Source: Thermovenabulum gondwanense (lineage in GTDB: Bacteria > Bacillota > Thermosediminibacteria > Thermosediminibacterales > Thermosediminibacteraceae). From it: a stretch of 64,000 nt of DNA. The position numbers and the translations under genes are program-made. A model generated the notes under the pieces. The model was given only the letters and a program-made list of their open reading frames with translations, searched no databases and was not told the DNA's origin. The stretch is taken from positions 61,017 to 125,016 of the forward strand of contig NZ_LOHZ01000032.1 of assembly GCF_001601575.1 (NCBI RefSeq). Direction: 5' to 3'. Shown here in pieces: positions 52,446 through 61,385 of the stretch (its first letter is position 1; every line of letters begins with the position of its first letter).

Positions 52446-52476
52446 AAAAAAATTTGCAGCGAATTATCGCTGCAGA
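52446..52476 (-). terminator. intrinsic terminator after the class B PBP gene
   Basis: GCAGCGA (52456-52462) pairs with TCGCTGC (52467-52473). It is followed on the minus strand by a run of seven Ts, just after the stop codon at 52479. Confidence 0.88.
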
Positions 52477-52478
52477 TT

Positions 52479-54056
52479 TTAAAAATTTGTTATTTCTCTA
52501 ATAATCTTCGAAAATAAAGGTGCTGCATTGGAAGGCCCAGAGCCACCTCTTTCCAGTAAGATTGAAACAACATATTCAGGTTGGTCATAGGGATAATATC
52601 CCACAAACCACGCATGTGTAGTATTATCCCCCAATTCAGCGGTGCCGGTTTTACCCGCACTTTTGCTTTCTCCCGGTAAATTTGCCTTAACGGCACTTCC
52701 ATACAGGCATGCAGCCCTTAAAGTTTCCTTAATTTTATCAGCGTTTTCCTTTGAAATTACTCTATTCCCTCTATAATCTACGAACCTATCGTCAAAAACG
52801 ACCTCCCCGTCCTTGTTTATTATTTTTTTTACCACATGAGGATTTATTTCCTGCCCGTCATTCACTATTGTCAACATCATTTTAGCTACCTGGATAGGAG
52901 TTATCTGAATCTTTCCCTGCCCAATCGATATATTTCCTAAATCCTGATAGTAGAGCGATTTAGGATCCGGTACATTCCCCGGTTTTTCCTCGGGAATTTC
53001 ATCAAGAACTTTTTCTCCTAAACCATATTTTTTAGCATATTCGATTATTTTCTCCTTTCCTACTCTCCGTCCTAATTCTATAAAAACAACATTACAGGAA
53101 TATGCAAGGGCATCCCTTAAAGTGATTTGACCATGTCCACCGTTTTTGTAACTGGTACACTTAAAAATATTACCCCCTACTTTTATAAAACCCGGGCAGT
53201 TAAAAACCTCATTCAGGTCTGAAAGCTTTTCTTCTAAGGCAGCAGAAAGTACCACCAACTTAAACACAGAACCGGGAATGTACGGCATTAATGCTCTATT
53301 TAATAATGGAGAATCGGGATCGTTGAGAAAGTTTTCTACAAATTTTTGTTTGAAGTTGGGGCGACTGGCCATTGCAAGTATCTCTCCTGTTTTTGCATCC
53401 AGCACCACGACGGCACCCTTTTTAACTTCCTCATCCATTATTTCTTCTATTTTCTTTTGAATTTTTTCATCTATTGTTAAATATACTCCCCAGTTGTTTT
53501 TATCCTTTTCCCTTATCGACCCTTTTATGGGTTGACCTATGCCGTCAAAAAAAATTTCTTCATTTTTTTTTGACTGGCTTAAAATAGCATCGTATTTTTT
53601 TTCTATACCGCTTTTTCCAGCTAAACCGATAAGGTGAGTAGCTAAAGCTTCCTCTCCGTACCTTTCGATTTCATTATAAATTACTATTCCCGGACTAATT
53701 TTTTCCAGTTTCTCCAAAATATTAATTTTTTGAGGTTCAGTAATTTTGATAAAAGGTTGTTTAAAATCATCAGCTTTTATGATTTCTCCTTCTATTAATA
53801 GATTCTTTTCATCATCTTTTAGCCAACCAGGTGATATAAAAGCAACTTTTTTTCTTTCCGTATCCAGTAAAAGAACACCATTTCTTGAAAAAATTCCACC
53901 CCTTGTAGATTTTAATTCAGGTCTCATCCACTGGGATAAAGCTTTCTCATACAGGTAAGGCCTTTCGACGATTTGTATAAAAAACAACCTTAACACAAGG
54001 ATCAGCACCAGCATCAGGAAGACTCTATATAAAAAATAAAACCTATCCTTTTGCAT
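52479..54056 (-). CDS. class B penicillin-binding protein (PbpI/MrdA-like)
   Basis: This peptidoglycan transpeptidase of about 525 residues has an N-terminal membrane anchor (FYFLYRVFLMLVLILVLRLF), a short PBP dimer domain and a transpeptidase domain with SxxK in PGSVFKLVV, SxN in AYSCNVVFIE and KTG in GKTGTAELGDNTTHAWFVG. ATG at 54056 follows GGTG. Together with mltG and a U32 gene it mirrors the Bacillus yrr cluster, where the PBP is YrrR/PbpI; FtsI-like roles are less likely. No PASTA domains. Confidence 0.88.
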   Translation of the reverse strand: MQKDRFYFLYRVFLMLVLILVLRLFFIQIVERPYLYEKALSQWMRPELKSTRGGIFSRNGVLLLDTERKKVAFISPGWLKDDEKNLLIEGEIIKADDFKQPFIKITEPQKINILEKLEKISPGIVIYNEIERYGEEALATHLIGLAGKSGIEKKYDAILSQSKKNEEIFFDGIGQPIKGSIREKDKNNWGVYLTIDEKIQKKIEEIMDEEVKKGAVVVLDAKTGEILAMASRPNFKQKFVENFLNDPDSPLLNRALMPYIPGSVFKLVVLSAALEEKLSDLNEVFNCPGFIKVGGNIFKCTSYKNGGHGQITLRDALAYSCNVVFIELGRRVGKEKIIEYAKKYGLGEKVLDEIPEEKPGNVPDPKSLYYQDLGNISIGQGKIQITPIQVAKMMLTIVNDGQEINPHVVKKIINKDGEVVFDDRFVDYRGNRVISKENADKIKETLRAACLYGSAVKANLPGESKSAGKTGTAELGDNTTHAWFVGYYPYDQPEYVVSILLERGGSGPSNAAPLFSKIIREITNF

Positions 54057-54096
54057 AAATATCACCAAAAGGTAGGTTTTCCTCTAATTGTTAAAA

Positions 54097-55323
54097 TTAT
54101 TCAGCCGGTTTTCGTAATATATCATAGGGCTTAAGGGGAATCTCCGCTTCTATCTGGAAAATTTGCTTTGGATGAGGCGCATTTAAGATTTCATTACCTT
54201 CCACGTCCCACATTTTATTTATAACAAAGCTATAACTTTCTCTATCAGGACTTAATATTTCAACTTCATCACCTAATTTTACCGGATTTCTTTGCTCAAT
54301 AATAGCTTTTTTAGTTTTTTCGTCGTAATCCTTTACCAATCCTACAAATTCATACTCATTTATATAACTGCTTGTAGAATAAATCTGGGCATTCACATCC
54401 GGTTTTCCAAAATAAAAACCATGGGTATATTCTCTGTGAGTAATTTTTAAAAGCTCCCTTTTCCACACATCTTTAAAAACAAAGCCATCAGGGTTTTTTA
54501 CTGCAATATCCAATGCCTCTCTGTAAAGTTTTGTTATTTGTGCAACATAGTGAAGACTTTTCATCCTGCCTTCTATTTTTAGACTGTCTATTTTAACATC
54601 CAAAATTTCGGGAATTTTATCCAGCATGCATAAATCTTTTGAATTGAGAATGTAGGTGCCTCTTTCATCCTCAAAAATGGGGAAATACTGCCCCGGTCTT
54701 TTTTCTTCTACGAGGAAGTATTTGTACCTGCACGGATGAGCGCATTCCCCGCGGTTAGCATCGCGAAAGGTCAGGTAATTACTTAAAAGACATCTTCCCG
54801 AATAAGATATACACATGGACCCATGAACAAAAATTTCCAATTCCAGGGTTTCGGGTACTCTTTCTCTTATCTCTTTTATTTCTCGTAAACTCAACTCCCT
54901 GGCAAGTATTATTCTATTTACACCCATATTATGCCAGAATAAACAGCTTTTCCAGTTGGTAGAATTAGCCTGGGTGCTAAGGTGAATTTTTATATCTGGA
55001 GCCAGTTCCTTTACAAGCATCAGGACTCCCGGGTCTGAAATGATAAAAGCATCCGCACCCATTTTTGCTATATTTTTTATGAAAGATGTTAAGTTCTCTA
55101 TATCTTCATTATGAGGAAAAATGTTTATAGCTACATATACTTTTTTACCTTTTTCATGGGCAAAAATTATTCCTTCCTCTAACTCTTCTAAAGTAAAATT
55201 ATCAGCTTTAGCTCTAAGACTGAAGTCCTTACCTCCTGCATAAACCGCATCGGCCCCATAATAAATTGCATATTTCAATTTTTCTAAATTTCCTGCAGGA
55301 GCCAAAAGTTCCGGAATTTTCAT
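54097..55323 (-). CDS. U32-family tRNA hydroxylation protein (TrhP/YrrO-like)
   Basis: This protein of about 408 residues starts MKIPELLAPAGNLEKLKYAI and has the U32 signature in ELEIFVHGSMCISYSGRCLLS with NRGECAHPCRY (cysteines for an Fe-S cluster), and SLKIEGRMKS. The family, once called collagenase-like peptidases, includes TrhP/YrrN/YrrO, which use prephenate to hydroxylate uridine 34 of tRNA. ATG at 55323 follows GGAGGA by 7 nt. Between mltG and the PBP gene, as in Bacillus. Confidence 0.9.
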   Translation of the reverse strand: MKIPELLAPAGNLEKLKYAIYYGADAVYAGGKDFSLRAKADNFTLEELEEGIIFAHEKGKKVYVAINIFPHNEDIENLTSFIKNIAKMGADAFIISDPGVLMLVKELAPDIKIHLSTQANSTNWKSCLFWHNMGVNRIILARELSLREIKEIRERVPETLELEIFVHGSMCISYSGRCLLSNYLTFRDANRGECAHPCRYKYFLVEEKRPGQYFPIFEDERGTYILNSKDLCMLDKIPEILDVKIDSLKIEGRMKSLHYVAQITKLYREALDIAVKNPDGFVFKDVWKRELLKITHREYTHGFYFGKPDVNAQIYSTSSYINEYEFVGLVKDYDEKTKKAIIEQRNPVKLGDEVEILSPDRESYSFVINKMWDVEGNEILNAPHPKQIFQIEAEIPLKPYDILRKPAE

Positions 55324-55361
55324 CTTTGTTTCCTCCAAATATAAACTAATTCAAGTTTATT

Positions 55362-56429
55362 TCATTTATTATTTTTCCCCTGTTTATTCTTTGCTTTTAA
55401 ATGTTCCTGATAATTTGATGTAAAGGTGTGCGAACCATCACCGTTAGATACAAAATACAAATAATCGTTCTTTTCGGGTTTTAAAGCCGCAATAATAGCT
55501 TTATACCCTGGCGAAGAAATAGGTCCGGGAGGGAGTCCTTTGTAAAGATAAGTATTATAAGGTGAATCTTTTTTTAGATCCTCAATTGTAAGTTTTTCCT
55601 TATGTTCATTCAAAATATATTCAACTGTGGCACAGGACTGCAAGGGAATATTTTTCGATAACCTGTTATGAAAAACAGCCGATATTACCGGTTTTTCCCT
55701 ATCAATTTTTGCTTCTTCCTCAATTATAGAAGCTAAGGTTACCACCTGAAGTGTATTCATATTCAACTTCTCTTCCAGAATCTTTACCTCTGGAATTCCA
55801 TAGTATACTTCCTGAAATCTCCTTATAAGTTTTTCTATATAGTATGTTGCAGGTCGATTTTTTGGGAAAAAATAGGTATCGGGATATAAAAAACCTTCTA
55901 CCGTGGCATTATCGGGAATTGGTTTTAAGAAATCAAATTTTTCTTTATAGTTTTTTGAAATTGCTTCCTTTATAAATTCTTCTTTTTTCACCAGCCTTTT
56001 TTCTTCAAAAATCCGTGCAATTTCGTTTATAGTGGATCCCTCAGGAATTGTAACCTTTTCTAAAAAGGTCTCTCCTTTAACCAATTTTAAAAGTATTACC
56101 TGAGATGTCATGGATGGACTTAATATATATTCTCCTGCTTTAATCCTGGTATCGTAACCCTTCCATTTTGCGTACAGATAAAATACATGGGGATTTTTTA
56201 TCAAATTTTTTTCCTTTAAAATTTCAGCAATTTGCTTGGCGTTCTTTCCTTCTTCGACTTCGAAGGCAACTTGAATCTTTTCATCGGAAACTGGTTTTAA
56301 GTTATAGTTTATAAATAAATAGGAAACTGCAAATAAGCATATGGTGAAAAAAAAGGTAATAATTACTATTTTCTTTTTTCTAAAAAGCAAATTATCTTTT
56401 ATCCTTTCGATATAACCTCTCGTGTCCAA
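55362..56429 (-). CDS. mltG: endolytic transglycosylase MltG
   Basis: This 355-residue protein has one N-terminal transmembrane helix (about residues 19-41), a LysM-like subdomain (residues 55-130) and a YceG catalytic domain. Motifs are VTIPEGSTINEIARIF, GFLYPDTYFF, TLASIIEEEAKIDREKPVISAVFHNRL (core ASIIEEEA with the catalytic Glu), NTYLYKGLPPGPISSPG and SNGDGSHTFT. It cuts nascent glycan strands and so limits their length. TTG at 56429 follows GAGGGA by 5 nt. Confidence 0.96.
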   Translation of the reverse strand: MDTRGYIERIKDNLLFRKKKIVIITFFFTICLFAVSYLFINYNLKPVSDEKIQVAFEVEEGKNAKQIAEILKEKNLIKNPHVFYLYAKWKGYDTRIKAGEYILSPSMTSQVILLKLVKGETFLEKVTIPEGSTINEIARIFEEKRLVKKEEFIKEAISKNYKEKFDFLKPIPDNATVEGFLYPDTYFFPKNRPATYYIEKLIRRFQEVYYGIPEVKILEEKLNMNTLQVVTLASIIEEEAKIDREKPVISAVFHNRLSKNIPLQSCATVEYILNEHKEKLTIEDLKKDSPYNTYLYKGLPPGPISSPGYKAIIAALKPEKNDYLYFVSNGDGSHTFTSNYQEHLKAKNKQGKNNK

Positions 56430-56438
56430 AACATTCCC

Positions 56439-56909
56439 TCACTTTTTAAAATACTTAATCAATACGGATCTTTTTATAAACCTGATTAGAGGAATGCCCA
56501 GGAATATAACGGCAATCGCTTCTCCGGCTGCAATATAAAATACCGTTATCCAGTAAGGCATATTGTATAAAAAAGAAAGATAATAGGATACTCCTAAAGC
56601 ATTCAAAATTATTGGCCATATTGCTCCCAAATATTCATTCGGCATTTTTCCGGTTAAATAAGCAGCAATTAAAGTAATCAAACTTCCTGCATATATATCC
56701 CACGGACCAAGACCACCCAAAATATTTGCTATCATACATCCGGCAAATAGCCCTAACACGGAAGAAGAATCTAATAAAGGTAGCAAAGTTAAAGCTTCTG
56801 AAACTCTAACCTGAATAGGACCGTAACTTATCGGTTTTAATAAGTAAGTCAGTGAAGCATAAACAGCTCCTATTACCGCTGCTCGAATTATAAATTCTAT
56901 TTTTTTCAC
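56439..56909 (-). CDS. queT: QueT-family queuosine precursor transporter
   Basis: This 156-residue membrane protein has five or six hydrophobic segments with the QueT pattern YGPIQVRVSEALTLLPLL and ANILGGLGPWDIYAGSLITL. QueT is the substrate-binding (S) component of an ECF-type importer for queuosine precursors. I see no PreQ1 riboswitch upstream; the gene follows the LysO genes in the same direction. ECF energy-coupling genes are not in this window. Confidence 0.9.
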   Translation of the reverse strand: MKKIEFIIRAAVIGAVYASLTYLLKPISYGPIQVRVSEALTLLPLLDSSSVLGLFAGCMIANILGGLGPWDIYAGSLITLIAAYLTGKMPNEYLGAIWPIILNALGVSYYLSFLYNMPYWITVFYIAAGEAIAVIFLGIPLIRFIKRSVLIKYFKK

Positions 56910-56946
56910 TTTTATTCCTCCTTGATCCTTGCCGGTAATGATTTTA

Positions 56947-57549
56947 TTAAAAAGGAATCTTTATTATTAAAGGTATTACAATCGGAACAAGCATAGTAAT
57001 AACAAAACCGGAAATTAAAGATATTACCGTATAATCCAATCCAAGAACCTTTGAAATTAATGGTAATGTGGTATCCATCGCCGTAGCACCGCAGACGCCA
57101 ACAGGTGCAAGTTTGCTTATTTTTTTAAAATAGGGCAAGAATAAAAAAGCAGTAAGTTCCCTGAAAACATTAGCTAAAAATGCAATAGAACCCAGCTCAG
57201 GTCCTTTAATTTGCGATAATAATACCCCACTCATGCTATACCAACCACAGCCGGCTCCCACCGCAGCTGCCTCATTTACCTGCATTTTGAGTAAAAATCC
57301 CCCCATAACCGCACCAAATATACTTCCCATGCCTATAGCTACGGGTACTAATAAAATTCTTAAGCCTTTTTCCCTAATTTTATAAATAACATCCTTTTTT
57401 TTCCCTAAGTCATAGCCTATGAAAAAAATAAGAATTAAAAGAAAAATAGAAATAAGTGTATCTAAATGATTTACAATAAAAATATTATTCTTAAAAACAA
57501 ATCCGCTAATAATCCCCAATATTACCGCTGTCATTACCATCTGGCTCAT
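56947..57549 (-). CDS. LysO-family exporter, large subunit
   Basis: This 200-residue membrane protein has about five helices and corresponds to the C-terminal two thirds of LysO (DUF340), a lysine exporter. GAGCGWYSMSGVLLSQIKGPELGSIAFLANVFRELTAF contains the family core AGCGWYSMSG and NVFRELTAF; GVCGATAMDTTLPLI follows. It overlaps the small N-terminal-part gene by 44 bases in another frame. The ribosome site before ATG 57549 is distant (AAAGGAG at 13 nt). Split LysO pairs occur in other Clostridia, so it is probably functional. Confidence 0.85.
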   Translation of the reverse strand: MSQMVMTAVILGIISGFVFKNNIFIVNHLDTLISIFLLILIFFIGYDLGKKKDVIYKIREKGLRILLVPVAIGMGSIFGAVMGGFLLKMQVNEAAAVGAGCGWYSMSGVLLSQIKGPELGSIAFLANVFRELTAFLFLPYFKKISKLAPVGVCGATAMDTTLPLISKVLGLDYTVISLISGFVITMLVPIVIPLIIKIPF

Positions 57550-57805
57550 ATATTTTTTTCTCTACTCCTTTCAAAATTAAAAGACTCCCTGCAATCGAAA
57601 ATATACAAAGCATAGCCGCTTTAAAACCTATATGGCTTATGTTTTTCAAAACCTTTTCATCGGCACCAAGTTTAAAGCCCATTAAAAATAAAAGCAAAAA
57701 AAGACTTACGTTTATCAAATTATCGATTTTTCTTTGCTCTATATAGTTTTTCCTGAAAAATCCAAGAAAAATACCCGTTACAAGACTTAGAAATATGTAT
57801 ACCAT
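57506..57805 (-). CDS. LysO-family exporter, small subunit
   Basis: This membrane protein of about 99 residues has three helices and corresponds to the N-terminal part of LysO/DUF340: VYIFLSLVTGIFLGFF, then LLFLMGFKLGADEKVLKNI. ATG at 57805 has AAGGGGG 8 nt upstream; an earlier in-frame start at 57844 lies in front of that site. Overlap with the large-subunit gene points to translational coupling. Confidence 0.8.
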   Translation of the reverse strand: MVYIFLSLVTGIFLGFFRKNYIEQRKIDNLINVSLFLLLFLMGFKLGADEKVLKNISHIGFKAAMLCIFSIAGSLLILKGVEKKIYEPDGNDSGNIGDY

Positions 57806-57866
57806 TGATTTTTCCCCCTTTTTAAAGTTTATCTTATTAAACATTAACAGTCAATTATATATATTC

Positions 57867-57895
57867 TTTACAATTAGCAATCAGTTTAGTATAAT
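57867..57895 (+). promoter_or_regulatory. promoter of the riboswitch-ATPase transcript
   Basis: TTTACA (57867-57872), a 17-nt spacer and TATAAT (57890-57895) form a good sigma-A promoter. The expected start near 57902 is the first base of the riboswitch. Confidence 0.8.
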
Positions 57896-57901
57896 AATTA
57901 T

Positions 57902-57993
57902 CGGGCGAAGGGGAGTAGCCATAAGATAAAGTCACCATCACGGCAATTTTGCCTGGCTTTATCGTCCTGATTCGGGATGGCAAGACCTTCGGC
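57902..57993 (+). promoter_or_regulatory. yybP-ykoY manganese riboswitch
   Basis: The conserved signatures GGGGAGTAG (57910-57918) and GCAAGACCTTCG (57980-57991) are both present. The P1 stem CGAAGG (57906-57911) pairs with CCTTCG (57986-57991), and internal GC-rich helices lie between. This class binds Mn2+ across a docked pair of internal loops. The 3' strand of P1 is also the 5' strand of the following terminator, so Mn2+ binding should prevent termination and switch on the P-type ATPase downstream. Confidence 0.93.
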
Positions 57994-58027
57994 ACAGCAT
58001 TGTTACTGTGTCGAAGGTCTTTTTATT
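57983..58027 (+). terminator. riboswitch-controlled terminator
   Basis: AGACCTTCGGCACAG (57983-57997) pairs over 15 positions, including one G-U pair, with 58006-58020 around an 8-nt loop. A T-rich run follows. It competes with riboswitch stem P1 for the CCTTCG bases. Confidence 0.92.
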
Positions 58028-58114
58028 TCCCCAAAATTTAACTCTTTATATCCTTAAAAACCATAAGATAAATGGATTTAAAAAGGAATAATAAATATTG
58101 AAGGAGGGATTTGT

Positions 58115-60820
58115 TTGCAGGGAAAAAGGTGGTATTCCATTCACCACGAAGAAATTTCAAAAATTTTAGACACCCATATCGTGAAGGGGCTTTCCACCGA
58201 TGAAGCGGAAAAAAGATTGGAAAAATTCGGTTACAACGAGCTGATCGGCAAAAAGGGACCCACTATCTTTGAAATGCTTCTTTCACAATTCAAGGATTTT
58301 TTAGTACTAATACTTATTGCAGCGAGTATCATTTCGGTTTTTATGGGTGAAATTACCGATTCAATTGTTATTATTTTAATTGTAGTTTTAAATGCAGTTA
58401 TTGGAGTAATTCAGGAATACAAGGCCGGGAAAGCTATGGAAGCTCTGAAAAAAATGGCCGCACCCGAGGCAAGGGTGATAAGGGATGGAAGTATAAAAAC
58501 AGTACCTTCCAGAGAATTGGTCCCCGGAGATATTGTATTATTGGAAGCCGGAAATTATGTCCCTGCCGATCTTAGGTTAGTAGAAAGCTTAAACTTGAAA
58601 ATTGATGAAGCCGCCCTGACCGGAGAATCCGTTCCTGTGGAAAAAAACGCCAATATCGTCTTTAACGAGGAAATTCCTTTGGGAGATAGAAAGAACACAG
58701 CTTTCATGGGTACCGTCGTTACTTATGGAAGGGGTAAAGGTGTTGTAGTATCTACGGGTATGCATACAGAAATCGGTATGATTGCGAAAATGTTAGAATC
58801 CTATGATGAGGAAGAAACTCCCCTTCAAAAAAAGCTTCAGGAATTGGGTAAGGTCCTGGGTATTGTGAGCCTTTTAATCTGCGGATTTGTATTTTTAATC
58901 GGTGTATATAGAGGAATTCCATTGCTGGAAATGTTTATGACTTCCGTAAGCCTTGCTGTTGCTGCTATTCCTGAAGGTTTACCGGCCATAGTTACCATAG
59001 TGCTTGCTCTTGGAATGCAAAGAATGGTTAAGAGGAATGCACTGGTAAAAAAACTTCACGCAGTCGAAACTCTCGGCAGCACAACGGTAATATGTTCGGA
59101 TAAGACTGGTACCCTGACTCAAAATCAAATGACAGCAGTGAAAGCCTTCACAAGCAGCAAGCTTTATAATATTACCGGTGAAGGTTATAAACCCACAGGA
59201 GATTTTATTTTTAATGGAGAAAAAATTGATCCCTCAAAAGATTCATCCCTTTCGCTGCTTCTGAAAATAGGCGCTTTATGCAATGATTCTTCCTTAGAAG
59301 AAAGCGGTTTTGAACACGGAAACGAAAAAACTTATAGAATAGTAGGTGACCCAACGGAAGGCGCTCTCGTAGTGGCTGCGTGTAAAGCAAATTTTGCGAA
59401 AATCGACTTAGAAACACTTATGCCTAGGATTGGAGAAATACCCTTCGACTCCGATAGAAAAAGAATGACAACGTTTCATAATACACCGGAAGGTATTATA
59501 GCTTTTACAAAAGGTGCTCCCGATATAATACTTGATCTTTCCACAAAAATATACAGGGATGGAAAGGTCCAACCCATGTCGTCAAATGACAGGGAGGAAA
59601 TTTTAAGAGTCAATGAAGAATTGTCCTCAAATGCATTAAGGGTCCTTGCATTTGCTTACAGACCCTTTGATAAATTGCCCGAAGATACTTCTTTTGAAAA
59701 TATCGAGGCCGAACTAGTTTTTGTCGGGCTTATAGGTATGATCGATCCACCCCGCCCCGAATCCATAGAAGCTATCAAAAAATGTAAAAAAGCCGGCATA
59801 AAACCGGTCATGATTACCGGAGATTATAAAAATACGGCAGTAGCTATAGCAAGAGAATTAGGACTTATCGAAGGCAATTCCAGAGTAATCACCGGAGCAG
59901 AACTTGACAATTTATCCGAGGAGGAATTAGCATCTCTGTCAAAAGATATTAATGTCTACGCTCGTGTATCCCCTTTTCATAAATTAAAAATTGTCGAAGC
60001 CATTAAGAAAAATAATCATATCGTAGCAATGACCGGGGATGGTGTGAATGATGCCCCGGCTCTAAAAATGGCAGATATAGGTATAGCAATGGGTATTACG
60101 GGTACAGATGTAGCTAAAGAAACCGCCGATATGATACTGACTGATGATAATTTCGCAAGCATCGTATCAGCCGTAGAAGAAGGCAGAACAATTTATTCTA
60201 ACATTAGAAAATTTATCTTTTTCCTTCTTTCCTGCAATATAGCTGAAATTTTAATTATATTTACAGCTATGCTCATAGGTATGCCCGTTCCATTAAAGCC
60301 AATTCAACTTTTATGGCTAAATCTTCTTACTGATGCATTTCCTGCTTTAGCCCTGGGTATGGAGAAAAAAGAAGATTATATAATGGAAATTCCACCGAGA
60401 AAACCAGAAGAACCTATTATGGATAAGAAAATGAAGGTTCAGATTGCTGTCCAGAGCATATTTATGACTATTTCTATACTTGGAGTTTTTTACTTCGCTT
60501 TAAATTCAAATTTCTCCATTGAAAAAGCACGCACTTTCGCCTTTGCAACATTAATTTTCGGAGAACTGCTAAGAGCTTTTACATCCCGCTCGGAAACAGA
60601 ATCAATTTTTAAGCTCGGATTTTTCACAAATTCCTTTATGCTCCTGGGAACTTCCCTATCCTTCCTATTGCTGCTTGCTGTTTTGTATATTCCTTCGCTG
60701 AATAAAATTTTCGACACTGTTTCTCTTTCGGCAAAGGATTGGATTTACATTATAGTTTTTGGATTAATCCCCTTTGCATCAGCAGAAATAAGTAAAGTAT
60801 TTTTGAGGAAAAGGTATTAA
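58115..60820 (+). CDS. P-type cation-transporting ATPase (P2A, Mn2+/Ca2+ export)
   Basis: This 901-residue pump has the P2A architecture: N-terminal cation-ATPase domain, actuator TGES loop (ALTGESVPVEK), membrane motif AAIPEGLPAIVTI, phosphorylation site D329 in CSDKTGTLTQ, MTGDGVNDAPALKMADIGIAMG (hinge), and M5/M6 ion-site residues in NIAEILIIF and NLLTDAFPALALG. The M4 Glu and M6 Asn/Asp ligands are present, as in Ca2+/Mn2+ pumps. TTG at 58115 follows GGAGGG. The upstream Mn2+ riboswitch indicates that Mn2+ efflux is at least one physiological role. Confidence 0.94.
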   Translation: MQGKRWYSIHHEEISKILDTHIVKGLSTDEAEKRLEKFGYNELIGKKGPTIFEMLLSQFKDFLVLILIAASIISVFMGEITDSIVIILIVVLNAVIGVIQEYKAGKAMEALKKMAAPEARVIRDGSIKTVPSRELVPGDIVLLEAGNYVPADLRLVESLNLKIDEAALTGESVPVEKNANIVFNEEIPLGDRKNTAFMGTVVTYGRGKGVVVSTGMHTEIGMIAKMLESYDEEETPLQKKLQELGKVLGIVSLLICGFVFLIGVYRGIPLLEMFMTSVSLAVAAIPEGLPAIVTIVLALGMQRMVKRNALVKKLHAVETLGSTTVICSDKTGTLTQNQMTAVKAFTSSKLYNITGEGYKPTGDFIFNGEKIDPSKDSSLSLLLKIGALCNDSSLEESGFEHGNEKTYRIVGDPTEGALVVAACKANFAKIDLETLMPRIGEIPFDSDRKRMTTFHNTPEGIIAFTKGAPDIILDLSTKIYRDGKVQPMSSNDREEILRVNEELSSNALRVLAFAYRPFDKLPEDTSFENIEAELVFVGLIGMIDPPRPESIEAIKKCKKAGIKPVMITGDYKNTAVAIARELGLIEGNSRVITGAELDNLSEEELASLSKDINVYARVSPFHKLKIVEAIKKNNHIVAMTGDGVNDAPALKMADIGIAMGITGTDVAKETADMILTDDNFASIVSAVEEGRTIYSNIRKFIFFLLSCNIAEILIIFTAMLIGMPVPLKPIQLLWLNLLTDAFPALALGMEKKEDYIMEIPPRKPEEPIMDKKMKVQIAVQSIFMTISILGVFYFALNSNFSIEKARTFAFATLIFGELLRAFTSRSETESIFKLGFFTNSFMLLGTSLSFLLLLAVLYIPSLNKIFDTVSLSAKDWIYIIVFGLIPFASAEISKVFLRKRY

Positions 60821-60828
60821 AAACATAA

Positions 60829-60863
60829 AAGCTGTTGACACCTATCAAGGGAGTCAACAGCTT
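60829..60863. terminator. hairpin between convergent ATPase and fur-family genes
   Basis: AAGCTGTTGAC (60829-60839) pairs with GTCAACAGCTT (60853-60863). It lies 9 bases after the ATPase stop and touches the stop codon of the convergent regulator. Flanking T-runs are interrupted on both strands, so it is a likely but not ideal bidirectional terminator. Confidence 0.7.
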
Positions 60864-61359
60864 ATTTACTTTTTGTTTTACATTCACTGCAATATCCTAT
60901 AAATTTTACCACATGATCTACTATTTCAAAGTTATTTCTTTGTTCTATCTCTTTTTCCAGTTCATCCAGCAAATCCTCATCAAATTCAAATACCCTTCCA
61001 CAGCTCAAACACATAAGGTGATGGTGAGAATGTTTATCCTCTTCCTGACTCAATTCATAGCGGAAACAACCATCCCCGAAATTGAGTTTTTTAATAATAT
61101 CGTTTTCGTCAAATAACTGAAGAGTTCTGTAAACCGTTGCAATTCCAATATCCGGGAATTTTTCTTTAACAAGGGAATAAATTTCCTCTGTGCTCAAATG
61201 TTTCGAAGGATTTTCCAGAAAAACATTCAAGGTCGCCCTCCGTTGAGGAGTCATCTTTAATTCTCTATCTCTTAATTTCTCTTCAAACTCCTTTATTTTC
61301 CTTCTTTTTTCTTCTTCGGTTAAATCTTTTCTGCCATTGCTCTCAGCAATATTAGACAA
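60862..61359 (-). CDS. Fur/PerR-family metal-dependent regulator
   Basis: This 165-residue protein has an N-terminal winged helix (MTPQRRATLNVFLENPSKHL, then IGIATVYRTLQLFDENDII) and a C-terminal dimerisation domain with metal sites (EEDKHSHHHLMCLSCG and GYCSECK, giving two CxxC zinc ligands). The helix sequence and lengths suit Fur or PerR; the sensed signal cannot be decided. The 20-30 extra N-terminal residues are highly charged. TTG at 61359 follows GGAGGG by 6 nt. It is downstream of serA and may share its transcript. Confidence 0.9.
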   Translation of the reverse strand: MSNIAESNGRKDLTEEEKRRKIKEFEEKLRDRELKMTPQRRATLNVFLENPSKHLSTEEIYSLVKEKFPDIGIATVYRTLQLFDENDIIKKLNFGDGCFRYELSQEEDKHSHHHLMCLSCGRVFEFDEDLLDELEKEIEQRNNFEIVDHVVKFIGYCSECKTKSK

Positions 61360-61385
61360 ACATGACCCTCCCGAAAGAATTTTTC

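Noticed and set aside
56947..57805. LysO region as a frameshifted pseudogene.
   Set aside because: Both parts have sensible starts and overlap by 44 bp, and two-gene LysO versions occur in other Clostridia.
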